Shown: positions 16,143 through 23,214 of the stretch, piece after piece
Position numbering within the stretch: the first letter of the stretch is position 1
Layout: every line of letters starts with the position of its first letter
Position numbers and translations under genes: made by a program
The notes under the pieces: model-generated
The model's database searches: none
What the model saw: the letters and a program-made list of their open reading frames with translations, nothing else
What the model was told of the DNA's origin: nothing
Source: an uncultured Bacteriovorax sp.
GTDB taxonomy: Bacteria > Bdellovibrionota > Bacteriovoracia > Bacteriovoracales > Bacteriovoracaceae
DNA length: 24,342 nt
NCBI GenBank assembly: GCA_946480715.1
Contig: CAMLKK010000037.1
Span: 1-24,342, forward strand
Reading direction: 5' to 3'

Positions 16143-17024
16143 ATGAATATTCGCGAGCTTGAGACCTTTTTGACTTTATATGAGACATGTTCGTTTACAA
16201 AAACGGCCCAGAAGTTAGGTATGGCCCAACCAGCAGTCAGCAAACATATCTTTAAATTAGAGGAGGATTTAGGACACAAACTCTTCTTAAGAACTAAAAA
16301 ATCAGTGAAACCTACAGAAGAAGCTGTTCAACTCATGCTTAAATTTCGTCCTTTGATCAGCGAAATGAATCAAAGCTGGAATGATCTTAAAAATCAGAAT
16401 AAAAATCTGCAGGGGCTCATTCGGATAGGAAGTATTGTTGAACCTGGGGAACAATATCTTTTTGAGTTGATTACTGCTTTCAAGCAAAAGAATCCTGATA
16501 TTCGATTTCAGCTTGAATTAAAACAATCTTCCCAAATTATCACTGATGTAAAAAGTGGATTGCTTGATTTTGGATTGATTTTTGATTTACCGAATCCGCA
16601 AGGACTCAGAGTTTTCCCCGTTCTGGAAGATTCATCAGTCCTTGTTGGAAATAAAAAAATGTCTTTTGATGATACGAAAATTAATGATTTTGAATATATC
16701 ACTTACCACAGAGACGATTCCCTGTTGCGATTTTTTATGGAGAAGGCCTTTGGCAAAAGAAAAGTTAAAAATCTCAACATCAATCTTTCAGTTAATAGCC
16801 ATCGCTTGTTGAAAAAGTATCTTCAGAATGAAAAGGCCATCGCTATTTTACCTCTCTCTAGCATCAAAGAAGAGCTGAAAGAAAAAAAATTAGTCCTTCT
16901 AAGCGATAAAAAAATTGATTATCAACTCTCTCTCATTACGGCCGATCAAAGATTCGTCGAAGAACACAAGGAAGTTTTTAAAAACTTCTTCATGGCTGAA
17001 TTAAAAAAATTAAAAATTAATTAA
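16143..17024 (+). CDS. LysR-type transcriptional regulator
   Basis: The product is 293 residues, the usual length. The N-terminal winged helix-turn-helix (about 1-60) is clear: NIRELETFLTLYETCSFTKTAQKLGMAQPAVSKHIFKLEEDLGHKLFLRTKK. Residues about 88-290 form the periplasmic-binding-protein-like effector domain (IRIGSIVEPGEQYLFELI, DFGLIFDLP). These proteins bind DNA as tetramers and respond to a small ligand, which is unknown here. The gene diverges from the secreted-protein/Fic operon across a 126-bp AT-rich gap, the classic arrangement in which a LysR regulator controls its neighbour and itself. Its 3' end overlaps the convergent small gene at 17010 by 15 bp. Confidence 0.92.
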   Translation: MNIRELETFLTLYETCSFTKTAQKLGMAQPAVSKHIFKLEEDLGHKLFLRTKKSVKPTEEAVQLMLKFRPLISEMNQSWNDLKNQNKNLQGLIRIGSIVEPGEQYLFELITAFKQKNPDIRFQLELKQSSQIITDVKSGLLDFGLIFDLPNPQGLRVFPVLEDSSVLVGNKKMSFDDTKINDFEYITYHRDDSLLRFFMEKAFGKRKVKNLNINLSVNSHRLLKKYLQNEKAIAILPLSSIKEELKEKKLVLLSDKKIDYQLSLITADQRFVEEHKEVFKNFFMAELKKLKIN

Positions 17025-17255
17025 CTTATTCTCAAAGCCAGTTTTAACAATAATTTTTTTAATTTTAAAACTTTTTAGTTCGACAACATCCTCGTTATTA
17101 ATAGCGTATTCCGTAAGATCAGTTTCTGGCTTCTCTTGTTTTTCGACTAACGTTTCAGCGAATTTATTGTAGATAATAAGTTGGGGCTCATTACCATGGG
17201 CCACATTAGCAAAAAGAAGATGAGCGATTAATGAAAGAATGATTGCTTTTACCAT
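17010..17255 (-). CDS. Small secreted or periplasmic protein
   Basis: This 81-residue protein has a signal peptide MVKAIILSLIAHLLFANVAHG, with cleavage near residue 21. A short polar mature part of about 60 residues follows, with acidic then basic/hydrophobic stretches and no cysteines. I recognise no family. AGGA five nt before ATG 17255 supports this start over ATG 17261. The 3' end overlaps the LysR gene tail-to-tail by 15 bp. Coding status rests on the signal peptide and the good ribosome binding site. Confidence 0.55.
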   Translation of the reverse strand: MVKAIILSLIAHLLFANVAHGNEPQLIIYNKFAETLVEKQEKPETDLTEYAINNEDVVELKSFKIKKIIVKTGFENKLINF

Positions 17256-17370
17256 GTTCATCCTGAACTCCGGTGTTGATCTGGCCGCTTCATGCTGCCT
17301 TCACTAAGAAGCTAATGCATATGAGAGACCAATTTTTCAGGGACTATTTGATACTTATTGAAGGTAAAAA

Positions 17371-17475
17371 TCAGGTGAATAGGGCCATATAGAAGACAAA
17401 AATCCAGATGAAAATATTCATCGGTAGGATAATCATGAGAACGACTTTTTTATCTTCTTTAATTTTTTGTAACAT
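17371..17475 (-). CDS. Small single-span membrane protein (34 aa)
   Basis: A short frame encodes a basic N-terminus (MLQKIKEDKK) followed by one hydrophobic helix (VVLMIILPMNIFIWIFVFYMALF) and then stops. GAGG stands 6 nt before the ATG at 17475; upstream in-frame ATGs at 17481 and 17490 are less well placed. Small hydrophobic proteins of this form often sit in the inner membrane and modulate partners; none is identified here. The gene diverges from the choice-of-anchor-A gene, and the TCTCGGGACA inverted repeat lies about 56 bp upstream of its start. Evidence is limited to composition and the ribosome binding site. Confidence 0.45.
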   Translation of the reverse strand: MLQKIKEDKKVVLMIILPMNIFIWIFVFYMALFT

Positions 17476-17530
17476 AGACATCCTCGCCATCTGTTCACCC
17501 TATCGAATAAAATTCAAAGACGCATAAACC

Positions 17531-17575
17531 TCTCGGGACACTAACCACTGATCAAAATCACCTTCTGTCCCGAGA
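17531..17575. promoter_or_regulatory. Perfect 10-bp inverted repeat containing TGTCCCG
   Basis: TCTCGGGACA (17531-17540) and TGTCCCGAGA (17566-17575) are perfect reverse complements separated by 25 bp. They hold the heptamer found at 12489, 18983, 19013, 21055 and 21071. The pair lies between the divergent small membrane protein gene and the choice-of-anchor-A gene, about 86 bp upstream of the latter's start. A possible -10 (TATATT, 17636-17641) has no good -35, which would suit activator-dependent transcription. The rest of the 17262-17660 gap, apart from the 34-aa gene, shows nothing I can name. Confidence 0.6.
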
Positions 17576-17660
17576 ATGAAAGTAAAAAATACACTCATTC
17601 ATCACCAATCCAATCGAAAATGTTAGGTTAAAAAATATATTCTCTTAAGGAAAAACGCCT

Positions 17661-18599
17661 ATGAAACTGACTTTAGCACTATCGTTATTCATCCTCTCAA
17701 GCGTAAATGTTTATAGCTCCACTGATCTTTGCAAGATTACAGACATTAGAGATGTTGTCGTTTTCACGACTTCTTCGATTGAAGGCCTACATTCTGATTT
17801 CCAGGGAACTGTTGTGTCCGGCGGCGATGTCTATCTCCATAATTTTTATTTAAACAAGACAAAGTGTTACTCCCTCGTTTCAAACGGTATCGCGACGATG
17901 GCCTACGGAAGTGTTGAATACGGAATTGAAGGTCAAAATGGAGTGACAGTTCTTAAAGCAGGTGTAAACGGACCAGTAAGATCCAATGGAGCGGTGACTT
18001 TAAAAAATTCAGGAGCAGATCTTGTGGTTGCTCCTAAACGTCCCATGACAATTAGTGCTGGTATCGGAACTTTCGAAAAAAGAAAAATAGAAGAGACGGC
18101 CAACGTTGAACAACTGAACAATCAAATGCATCGAATGTCAGCAGAGTTTTTCTCACTTGCTCGAACGACTGAACCAAAAATCATCAACAATGAAATTATC
18201 ATTGAAGCGAATACCTATACTAATGTTGTGGAAATGGATGTGGAAAAAAGTCCAATTCGTAGAAATGAAACAATCGTCATCCGCGCGAACATTGGTCAAA
18301 AAGTTATTATCAATGTTAAAGGAAAGAAAGTTGAATTTCGTGGTATCAATGTCGTGCTTCAAGGTTCAGTTACTCCTTCGGACATTGTATGGAACTTTGT
18401 TGATGCTGAAACAATGTACATCATCAACACAGCAGACGCTGTATTCGGCATTCCAGGAACTGTGTTAGCTCCGTACGCGAACGTAGAATTTTATGAAGGT
18501 CTTATCACCGGTGCGCTCTATGCACGTTCGATTATCTACACTGATCCCACAGATACAATTAAAACGGGTCAGATCAATGATGGAAGAATGATCAAGTAA
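17661..18599 (+). CDS. Choice-of-anchor-A family surface protein
   Basis: A 312-residue exported protein with a signal peptide ending near residue 19-20. The mature part matches the choice-of-anchor-A domain as I know it: early SDFQGTVVSGGDVYLHNF, a VLKAGVNGPVRSNGAVTL strand region, then VIINVKGKKVEFRGINV, SDIVWNFVDAETMYI, FGIPGTVLAPYANVEF and LITGALYARSI, which is the beta-solenoid or collagen-binding-like core. Such proteins are usually surface-displayed adhesins whose C-terminal anchor varies. Here the protein ends soon after the domain with no LPXTG, PEP-CTERM or membrane helix, so it may be released or held by another factor. AAGGA precedes the ATG. The 3' end overlaps the convergent FHA gene by 8 bp, and a TGTCCCG inverted repeat lies upstream. 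Confidence 0.75.
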   Translation: MKLTLALSLFILSSVNVYSSTDLCKITDIRDVVVFTTSSIEGLHSDFQGTVVSGGDVYLHNFYLNKTKCYSLVSNGIATMAYGSVEYGIEGQNGVTVLKAGVNGPVRSNGAVTLKNSGADLVVAPKRPMTISAGIGTFEKRKIEETANVEQLNNQMHRMSAEFFSLARTTEPKIINNEIIIEANTYTNVVEMDVEKSPIRRNETIVIRANIGQKVIINVKGKKVEFRGINVVLQGSVTPSDIVWNFVDAETMYIINTADAVFGIPGTVLAPYANVEFYEGLITGALYARSIIYTDPTDTIKTGQINDGRMIK

Positions 18600-18930
18600 C
18601 GAGCGAAGGAAACTTAGTCAGCTTTTGACGTTCTTCAGATGTTAATTGAGATTTATCAATAGTGATAATGATCCCATCAATGCGAAGTTTATCTTCAAGA
18701 TAGAACCTACAGACATCAACTTTGTCGTCGTTAACAAATGAACCATTTGTTGAATTGAGATCTTTATAGAAAATACTCGTGGCCGAGCGATAAAACTGGC
18801 CGTGAAAGGCACTAACCTTTTCAGCATCGGCGACTATATCGTTCTTAGAACTTCTTCCAATTGTCAGTGTATCTTGCAGAAGAACTGACTTCTTTTTTTT
18901 ACCGTCTGTAATGTTAAAGACAATGGCCAT
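18592..18930 (-). CDS. FHA-domain protein
   Basis: The 112-residue protein is essentially one forkhead-associated domain. TIGRSSKNDIV, VSAFHGQFYR and KDLNSTNGSFVND are the loop motifs that bind phosphothreonine peptides. It is cytoplasmic and has no other domain, so it is an adaptor for Ser/Thr kinase signalling or for a secretion or motility complex. A kinase-like protein is encoded about 4 kb away (23211), but a link is speculative. The start lacks a Shine-Dalgarno. A 12-bp palindrome CTAAAATTTTAG (18933-18944) lies 2 nt before the ATG. It is divergent from the Cys-rich lipoprotein, with the TGTCCCG cluster between them. Confidence 0.88.
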   Translation of the reverse strand: MAIVFNITDGKKKKSVLLQDTLTIGRSSKNDIVADAEKVSAFHGQFYRSATSIFYKDLNSTNGSFVNDDKVDVCRFYLEDKLRIDGIIITIDKSQLTSEERQKLTKFPSLVT

Positions 18931-18932
18931 AA

Positions 18933-18944
18933 CTAAAATTTTAG
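18933..18944. promoter_or_regulatory. 12-bp palindrome next to FHA start codon
   Basis: CTAAAATTTTAG is a perfect palindrome ending 2 nt from the FHA gene's ATG, where a ribosome binding site would be expected. It could be a repressor site or a leaderless-promoter element. It is AT-rich, so chance is possible. Confidence 0.3.
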
Positions 18945-18982
18945 CATGCTCATGTTTAACTCCAATCCCGGTAACTAGAAAA

Positions 18983-19019
18983 TGTCCCGCATACCAAGAG
19001 GGACGAAACCGATGTCCCG
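18983..19019. promoter_or_regulatory. TGTCCCG operator cluster (three half-sites)
   Basis: TGTCCCG at 18983-18989 faces an inverted near-copy AGGGACG at 18999-19005 with a 9-bp spacer, the same geometry as the site at 21055-21077. A second TGTCCCG at 19013-19019 lies exactly 30 bp (about three helical turns) from the first. The cluster is 39 bp upstream of the Cys-rich lipoprotein start and 53 bp upstream of the divergent FHA start. It is a likely protein-binding site. Confidence 0.6.
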
Positions 19020-19057
19020 ATTCTTATGAGGTTTAATCGTGTTCCGATTAGAAAGAC

Positions 19058-19276
19058 ATGAAGATGATTATTCTAATCAGTCTTATATTTTTGGGTGCGA
19101 GCTGCAAAGAAAAGACAACCGCAGAGGCCCATACTAGTTCGTCATTTGCACGAACATGTATATCAGCGAACGCTGCCCTGGCGATGCAAACATGGGGCGG
19201 GAATAGCTGGGGAAGTTGTAATCCAGTGACCTGTCACTCAGGCTATATTTTGAAAAGCAATATGTGTGTCCGTTAG
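19058..19276 (+). CDS. Small Cys-rich lipoprotein
   Basis: The 72-residue product has a lipobox LGASC (lipidated Cys at 16) and a short linker. A compact domain follows with cysteines in TCISANAA, SWGSCNPVTCHSGYIL and NMCV, together with Trp-Gly pairs (TWGG, SWGS). The spacing W..C...C..GY......C resembles a small extracellular disulfide-rich repeat seen in multi-copy surface proteins; here there is a single copy. The product is anchored to an envelope membrane. Its role is unknown. The TGTCCCG cluster lies directly upstream. The gene ends 13 bp from the convergent metalloprotease gene with no terminator between. Confidence 0.65.
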   Translation: MKMIILISLIFLGASCKEKTTAEAHTSSSFARTCISANAALAMQTWGGNSWGSCNPVTCHSGYILKSNMCVR

Positions 19277-19289
19277 AACAACAAGAGCA

Positions 19290-20228
19290 TTAGTTCGAAA
19301 CGATGCTGTCGTCTTTTAATCTGAAAAGAAATTTAGGCCCGGCAACCAACTTGTCTGATACATAGAAGAGATCATTTTTAGTCGTATAAATGCTGACACC
19401 AATCTTGAAACTATAAACTTTTCTTTCCTCTAATTTTTTGAATCTGCAGTAAAGGATAACATTTCCTGAAAGATACTTATCACCTCTAGGAACTTCCTGG
19501 GCCACATCATGATCCCAATGCAGATTAAAAAACTGAATGGCCGAAGACACTAATGGTTCAGTTTGAGATGTGCAATTTTGTGGAAGGTCTGCAAAATGCT
19601 CATTTAGTGAAACGGTTTCATCACCAAAAAATAAACTCAGTGAACCATCTTCGAAAAATGATCTTCTCTCAGTACCGATAGCTGAAAAAGTAGAACGATT
19701 TAAAAAAGGAAGATAAACAACATCATTCACACTACCTTCATTCGCTGAGCGCACTTCTGCTCCCAGTACTTCCAGCATGTCGTGATCATAGTGACCCAAA
19801 TGATGACCTAACTCATGCACCAGACTTTGAATCGCTTGTCCGTAAGTCATTTGTGATTGGTTGTTTTGATAAAGTAGATCAAGATTATAGTAGATAGGAT
19901 CGCCGACTTTATTACCAGTCACTGCGAGACGAACAACTCCACCAATTAAGAAAAATCCCGGACGCTTTTTTTCAGACTCAAAGCGAATGATATTTGCCTT
20001 TTTTTCCTGCGGAAGATTTTCTTTAATTTTAGTTAAAACATTTCGCCCGTCTTGATTTTTTCCACATGCGGTTTTAGCAAGACAGATGTCAATTGAGCCG
20101 CTTAGATTTTCCAGAGCGAAGGCCAAGTATTGCTCAGCAAGTCCCCCACCATTTCTCACTTCATCTCCGCCCTTAGCGAAAACACTGAATGACATTAACA
20201 AACACACATTTAAAATAAAAATTTTCAT
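19290..20228 (-). CDS. Secreted metzincin-like zinc metalloprotease
   Basis: A 312-residue exported protein. The signal peptide ends at SVFA (residue 18) and the mature protein begins KGGDEVRNGGG, a start I associate with Bdellovibrio-group exported proteins. The zinc motif HELGHHLGHYDH gives H138, E139, H142 and G145, then D148 or H149 as third ligand. This fits HExxHxxGxxD/H metzincins such as snapalysin. Two cysteines (C49, C55) lie near the N-terminus and two more (C in PQNC and LYCRF) in the C-terminal beta-rich half. The substrate is unknown. Its ATG overlaps the stop of the TIGR02147 regulator gene (ATGA), so the regulator and protease are co-translated. Confidence 0.75.
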   Translation of the reverse strand: MKIFILNVCLLMSFSVFAKGGDEVRNGGGLAEQYLAFALENLSGSIDICLAKTACGKNQDGRNVLTKIKENLPQEKKANIIRFESEKKRPGFFLIGGVVRLAVTGNKVGDPIYYNLDLLYQNNQSQMTYGQAIQSLVHELGHHLGHYDHDMLEVLGAEVRSANEGSVNDVVYLPFLNRSTFSAIGTERRSFFEDGSLSLFFGDETVSLNEHFADLPQNCTSQTEPLVSSAIQFFNLHWDHDVAQEVPRGDKYLSGNVILYCRFKKLEERKVYSFKIGVSIYTTKNDLFYVSDKLVAGPKFLFRLKDDSIVSN

Positions 20229-20974
20229 GCTTCTTCTTTTACTGTTGAGATTTTCGTTAATGGGAAAAATTGAATATTGAGACGATACACTTCTTGAGCA
20301 TTGTCTGTCTCAAGAAGCTTGCCGAGTTTACGATGGAAATCGAGAATACATTTTTTCGCGTCTTTCAATTTATTCAGATCGATTGCATACGTAACGGCGG
20401 TAAAATCGCGATATTCTACATCTACATCATTCAAGGCTCCGAGGGCCTTGTCAATGCTTTGTCTATGATGCTCAACGATTGAAGAAGAAGGGATATCTGC
20501 CGACGTTGTCAGAAGTTTGGATTTTCTTACAAGTGTGCCATTATGATTTTCAATAAGTTTTCTATCGAGAAGTTCATTTAACGAAATGGTCGCCATCTCC
20601 AGCGGAATTCCCAGTCTTTCACTGATCCAATCAGCGCTACAACGAGCGTCCTTGATTTTGGCCAGACTAAGAATGGCGAGGTAGTGCCAATCTTCAATTA
20701 ATTTTAATTCGTCACCTTCAATCACATCTCGCATGACCGAGACTGAGAGAAGATCAGATTTTAATGCGCCTACTTGAGTTTCATTAAGACCTAAACGTTC
20801 ACCAAGAATATTGATATTTTGTTGAGAGAGTTTGCGATGTCCGTTGATGACATCACCTAATGAAGTTTTACTGATTCCAACGTCTCTTGCGAATGCTCTT
20901 AAAGAGTAAGCAGGATTTTTTTTTCTTCGTTTTTCAAACTCAGAAATGAGGAGTTGTTGTGCAGTAAGTATCAT
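20225..20974 (-). CDS. TIGR02147-family transcriptional regulator (DUF4423)
   Basis: A 249-residue cytoplasmic protein. The N-terminal Cro/XRE-like helix-turn-helix (about 22-52) reads YSLRAFARDVGISKTSLGDVINGHRKLS. The DUF4423-type region that follows has DWHYLAILSLAKI and a second winged helix, WISERLGIPLEMATISLNELLDRKLIE. This matches the TIGR02147 family, common in Bdellovibrionota and Fibrobacteres, whose ligands and sites are largely undefined. AAGGG is close before the ATG. The gene overlaps the metalloprotease gene by 4 bp. A TGTCCCG inverted pair lies about 81-113 bp upstream, which suggests autoregulation and makes this protein the best local candidate for reading the motif. Confidence 0.88.
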   Translation of the reverse strand: MILTAQQLLISEFEKRRKKNPAYSLRAFARDVGISKTSLGDVINGHRKLSQQNINILGERLGLNETQVGALKSDLLSVSVMRDVIEGDELKLIEDWHYLAILSLAKIKDARCSADWISERLGIPLEMATISLNELLDRKLIENHNGTLVRKSKLLTTSADIPSSSIVEHHRQSIDKALGALNDVDVEYRDFTAVTYAIDLNKLKDAKKCILDFHRKLGKLLETDNAQEVYRLNIQFFPLTKISTVKEEA

Positions 20975-21054
20975 CCCTTCTCTACTGATTATTAATTTTA
21001 CCTTAAAAGAATAACCTGAAAGTTTGTATCATCATAGAAGTCCCAATAGAATCA

Positions 21055-21087
21055 TGTCCCGTCAAGTACTCGGGACACGACGGGATA
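21055..21087. promoter_or_regulatory. TGTCCCG-N9-CGGGACA inverted repeat upstream of TIGR02147 gene
   Basis: TGTCCCG (21055-21061) and CGGGACA (21071-21077) are perfect reverse complements with a 9-bp spacer. A near-copy CGGGATA (21081-21087) lies 10 bp further, one helical turn, and a weaker AGTCCCA (21039-21045) lies 16 bp to the left. No T-run follows in either direction, so it is not an intrinsic terminator. It lies in the 183-bp gap upstream of the TIGR02147 operon. A likely operator. Confidence 0.65.
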
Positions 21088-21157
21088 GATTCGTACTTTC
21101 TAAAATAAGTCACAATTTATGAGGTAAACTCACAACACGCTCCATGCGTCTAAATAC

Positions 21158-21517
21158 TTACTGAAGATCAATCAATTCTTTTTTCAGTGAAGCATGAAGC
21201 ATAACAAATGATGGATCAGACATGAGATGATCTTTATATCTTTTATCATCAAGAAGACCGTTCACCTGTTCTTTAAATCTTTTGAGATCATTTGCAGATA
21301 TTTCTTCAGCATCATCCAAAAAAGCATCCATTTCTGCGATTAATGCTGAAAATGGCAGCAGCCACTTAAAGTTTTTATCTTGAGTCAGCATCATTAAAAA
21401 TTCGAACGGAGAAATTTTCTTCTGAAAAAAATTCTCCGCCTGAATTCTCTCAAGCTCCAAATATCTCTTATGCACATCTTTTAAAACAATATTGAGATTC
21501 TCAAATTCTGTTTTCAT
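21158..21517 (-). CDS. Small helical protein of unknown function
   Basis: The 119-residue cytoplasmic protein is predicted to be all-helical: charged amphipathic stretches around a hydrophobic core (FKWLLPFSALIAEMDAFLDD) and no cysteines. I do not recognise a family with certainty. AGGA stands about 6 nt before the ATG. It follows the pirin gene by 11 bp on the same strand, so it is the second gene of that operon and is probably co-regulated with it by the divergent LysR protein. Confidence 0.65.
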   Translation of the reverse strand: MKTEFENLNIVLKDVHKRYLELERIQAENFFQKKISPFEFLMMLTQDKNFKWLLPFSALIAEMDAFLDDAEEISANDLKRFKEQVNGLLDDKRYKDHLMSDPSFVMLHASLKKELIDLQ

Positions 21518-21528
21518 TCTTTTCCTTT

Positions 21529-22224
21529 TTACGGCAAATCAAAAACAATAAACTCAGAATCTTTAGTCCATTGTAGTTTCATCGCTTCTACATTATCGAC
21601 TGCTGCACCATCACCTTTCGCTAAGGCCACACCATCAACTTTCACATCACCTTTCACGACTTGAATCCATGTATGACGATGCTTAAAAGTCTTAAGCACT
21701 TTTTCACCAGCATCTTGTGTTTTGGCCGCATACATATCCACGTCTTGATTAAGTGATACAGATCCGTTTCTTCCGTTTTTAGAAGCAACAAGAATCAAAT
21801 CGCTGCAACCGAACTCATTGCTGAAAGATTTTTGTTCATACCCTGGTGTTACACCGGCTTTTTCCGGAAGAATCCAAATCTGCAGAAGTCTTGTTGTTTC
21901 ACTTCCAGGATTAAATTCAGAGTGACGTACACCTGTACCAGCACTCATTCTTTGCACTTCGCCTGGCCTGATAACGGAATGAGTTCCCATCGAGTCTCTA
22001 TGCTCAAGAGCACCTTCTACAACATAAGAGATGATTTCCATATCTCTGTGTCCGTGCATATCAAAGCCTTGACCGCCATCAATGAGATCATCGTTGATAA
22101 CTCTTAAAACACTGTAGCCCATATGTTTGGGATCGTAATAATCGGCAAACGAAAATGTAAAATTTGATTTTAACCAACCATGGTTTGCCTTTCCGCGCTC
22201 TTCTGATTTTCTTACTGTAATCAT
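21529..22224 (-). CDS. Pirin-family protein (YhhW-like quercetinase)
   Basis: This is a bicupin of 231 residues, the length of E. coli YhhW. The first cupin has FDMHGHRDMEIISYVVEGALEHRDSMG and HSVIRPGEVQRMSAGTGVRHSEFNP, which supply the metal-binding His and Glu residues of the pirin signature, followed by RLLQIWILP. Pirins bind iron or another metal; some oxidise flavonols such as quercetin and others affect transcription or metabolism. I chose ATG 22224 because AAGGAGA lies just upstream; the longer ATG 22257 has no such site. It is divergent from a LysR gene with a dyad in the short gap, the classic arrangement for LysR control, and is followed by a small gene. Confidence 0.9.
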   Translation of the reverse strand: MITVRKSEERGKANHGWLKSNFTFSFADYYDPKHMGYSVLRVINDDLIDGGQGFDMHGHRDMEIISYVVEGALEHRDSMGTHSVIRPGEVQRMSAGTGVRHSEFNPGSETTRLLQIWILPEKAGVTPGYEQKSFSNEFGCSDLILVASKNGRNGSVSLNQDVDMYAAKTQDAGEKVLKTFKHRHTWIQVVKGDVKVDGVALAKGDGAAVDNVEAMKLQWTKDSEFIVFDLP

Positions 22225-22303
22225 ATTGTTCTCCTTCTGTATTGATTCTCTTTCCATGATTAGAATACTCTCCTCTGACGATAATTAATAATATTCATTT
22301 ATT

Positions 22304-22314
22304 ATCAACTTGAT
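22304..22314. promoter_or_regulatory. Candidate LysR box between pirin and LysR genes
   Basis: ATCAA-C-TTGAT is a perfect 11-bp dyad in the AT-rich 120-bp gap between the divergent pirin and LysR starts, 31 bp before the LysR ATG. LysR-type proteins bind such short dyads to control both directions. The assignment rests on position and symmetry only. Confidence 0.45.
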
Positions 22315-22344
22315 CGGAATTATGGATCATGTTACCTTGGAGAC

Positions 22345-23214
22345 ATGAATCTAGATCAACTTGAAGCTGTGCTCACCATTTTGGATAAAGGAAGCTTCCG
22401 TGCGGCCGCTGAACATCTCCATCGCTCGCAACCTGCTCTTAGTGCCAGCATTAAAAACCTGGAAGAAGAGTTTGATATCAAGATTTTTGACCGCAGTGAT
22501 TATCGTCCGAAATTAACAGAGATGGGTTCTGTCTTTATCAATTCCGCACGTGCGACATTTGAAGCTTCTCAACAAACAATAAAAGTTGCCAAGGAGCTGG
22601 GGCTCAAAAAAGCAGAGACAAAATTAAAAGTATCTGTCGACCCACTCGCTTCATTAGCATTCATTGAAGCTATTGCACTTGAATGCGCGCGTCCTACAGT
22701 TCCTGTCATTCTCATTCTGGATAGAACTGTTCTTCATGGAAGCCACAATTTATTACTTGAAGACAAAGTGGATCTTGCTCTGGCCCCATGCCCTCATGAT
22801 GAAAAAAATATCGATAAAATTATTGTCGAGAAAGTAACTATGGTTGGGGCCATCTCGCGCAAGCTTCTGCAGGAGAAAAGAAAACCAGACGAAGCTTTTC
22901 TTAAAAATAATCCGCAAATCTTTGTCTATAACAAAGATTTCGAAGATCAAAAAAATGACATCTATGAAGGTGGCGGCAGAAAAATTTTTGTTCCTGATCA
23001 TTCAACAAAGTTAAGTTTGATTACCAATGGATTAGGTTGGGGCAGAATTTCACAGCATGAATTTGATCAGGCCCGAGGCCTCGTCACACTCGATAAAAAA
23101 ATGTGTCCTCCTCTTGAACTAGAATTGTGTTTAATGAAATCTAAAAAACGTCCACTCGGGCCGGTCGCTCGTGCTATTTGGAATGTTTTTTCCAAACAAT
23201 ATAAAATTAAATGA
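22345..23214 (+). CDS. LysR-type transcriptional regulator
   Basis: The 289-residue product has an N-terminal winged helix-turn-helix (about 1-60: MNLDQLEAVLTILDKGSFRAAAEHLHRSQPALSASIKNLEEEF) and a C-terminal effector-binding domain (about 90-285). GGAG stands unusually close to the ATG. It is divergent from the pirin operon, which is its most likely target. Its stop overlaps the start of a kinase-like gene (ATGA), so regulator and kinase are co-translated, which is an uncommon partnership. The inducing ligand is not evident. Confidence 0.92.
   Translation: MNLDQLEAVLTILDKGSFRAAAEHLHRSQPALSASIKNLEEEFDIKIFDRSDYRPKLTEMGSVFINSARATFEASQQTIKVAKELGLKKAETKLKVSVDPLASLAFIEAIALECARPTVPVILILDRTVLHGSHNLLLEDKVDLALAPCPHDEKNIDKIIVEKVTMVGAISRKLLQEKRKPDEAFLKNNPQIFVYNKDFEDQKNDIYEGGGRKIFVPDHSTKLSLITNGLGWGRISQHEFDQARGLVTLDKKMCPPLELELCLMKSKKRPLGPVARAIWNVFSKQYKIK

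Noticed and set aside
21055..21077. Inverted repeat read as an intrinsic terminator for the gene at 21158-21517
   Set aside because: No T-run follows on either strand, and the same motif recurs upstream of other genes where no terminator is needed.
21054..21122. 22-codon plus-strand frame starting within the TGTCCCG repeat
   Set aside because: No ribosome binding site, very short, no hydrophobic or conserved feature; better explained as part of a regulatory site.
21832..22107. Plus-strand frame of 91 codons inside the pirin gene
   Set aside because: It is antisense to a clear pirin gene and has the Cys/His/Ser-rich composition typical of a shadow frame.
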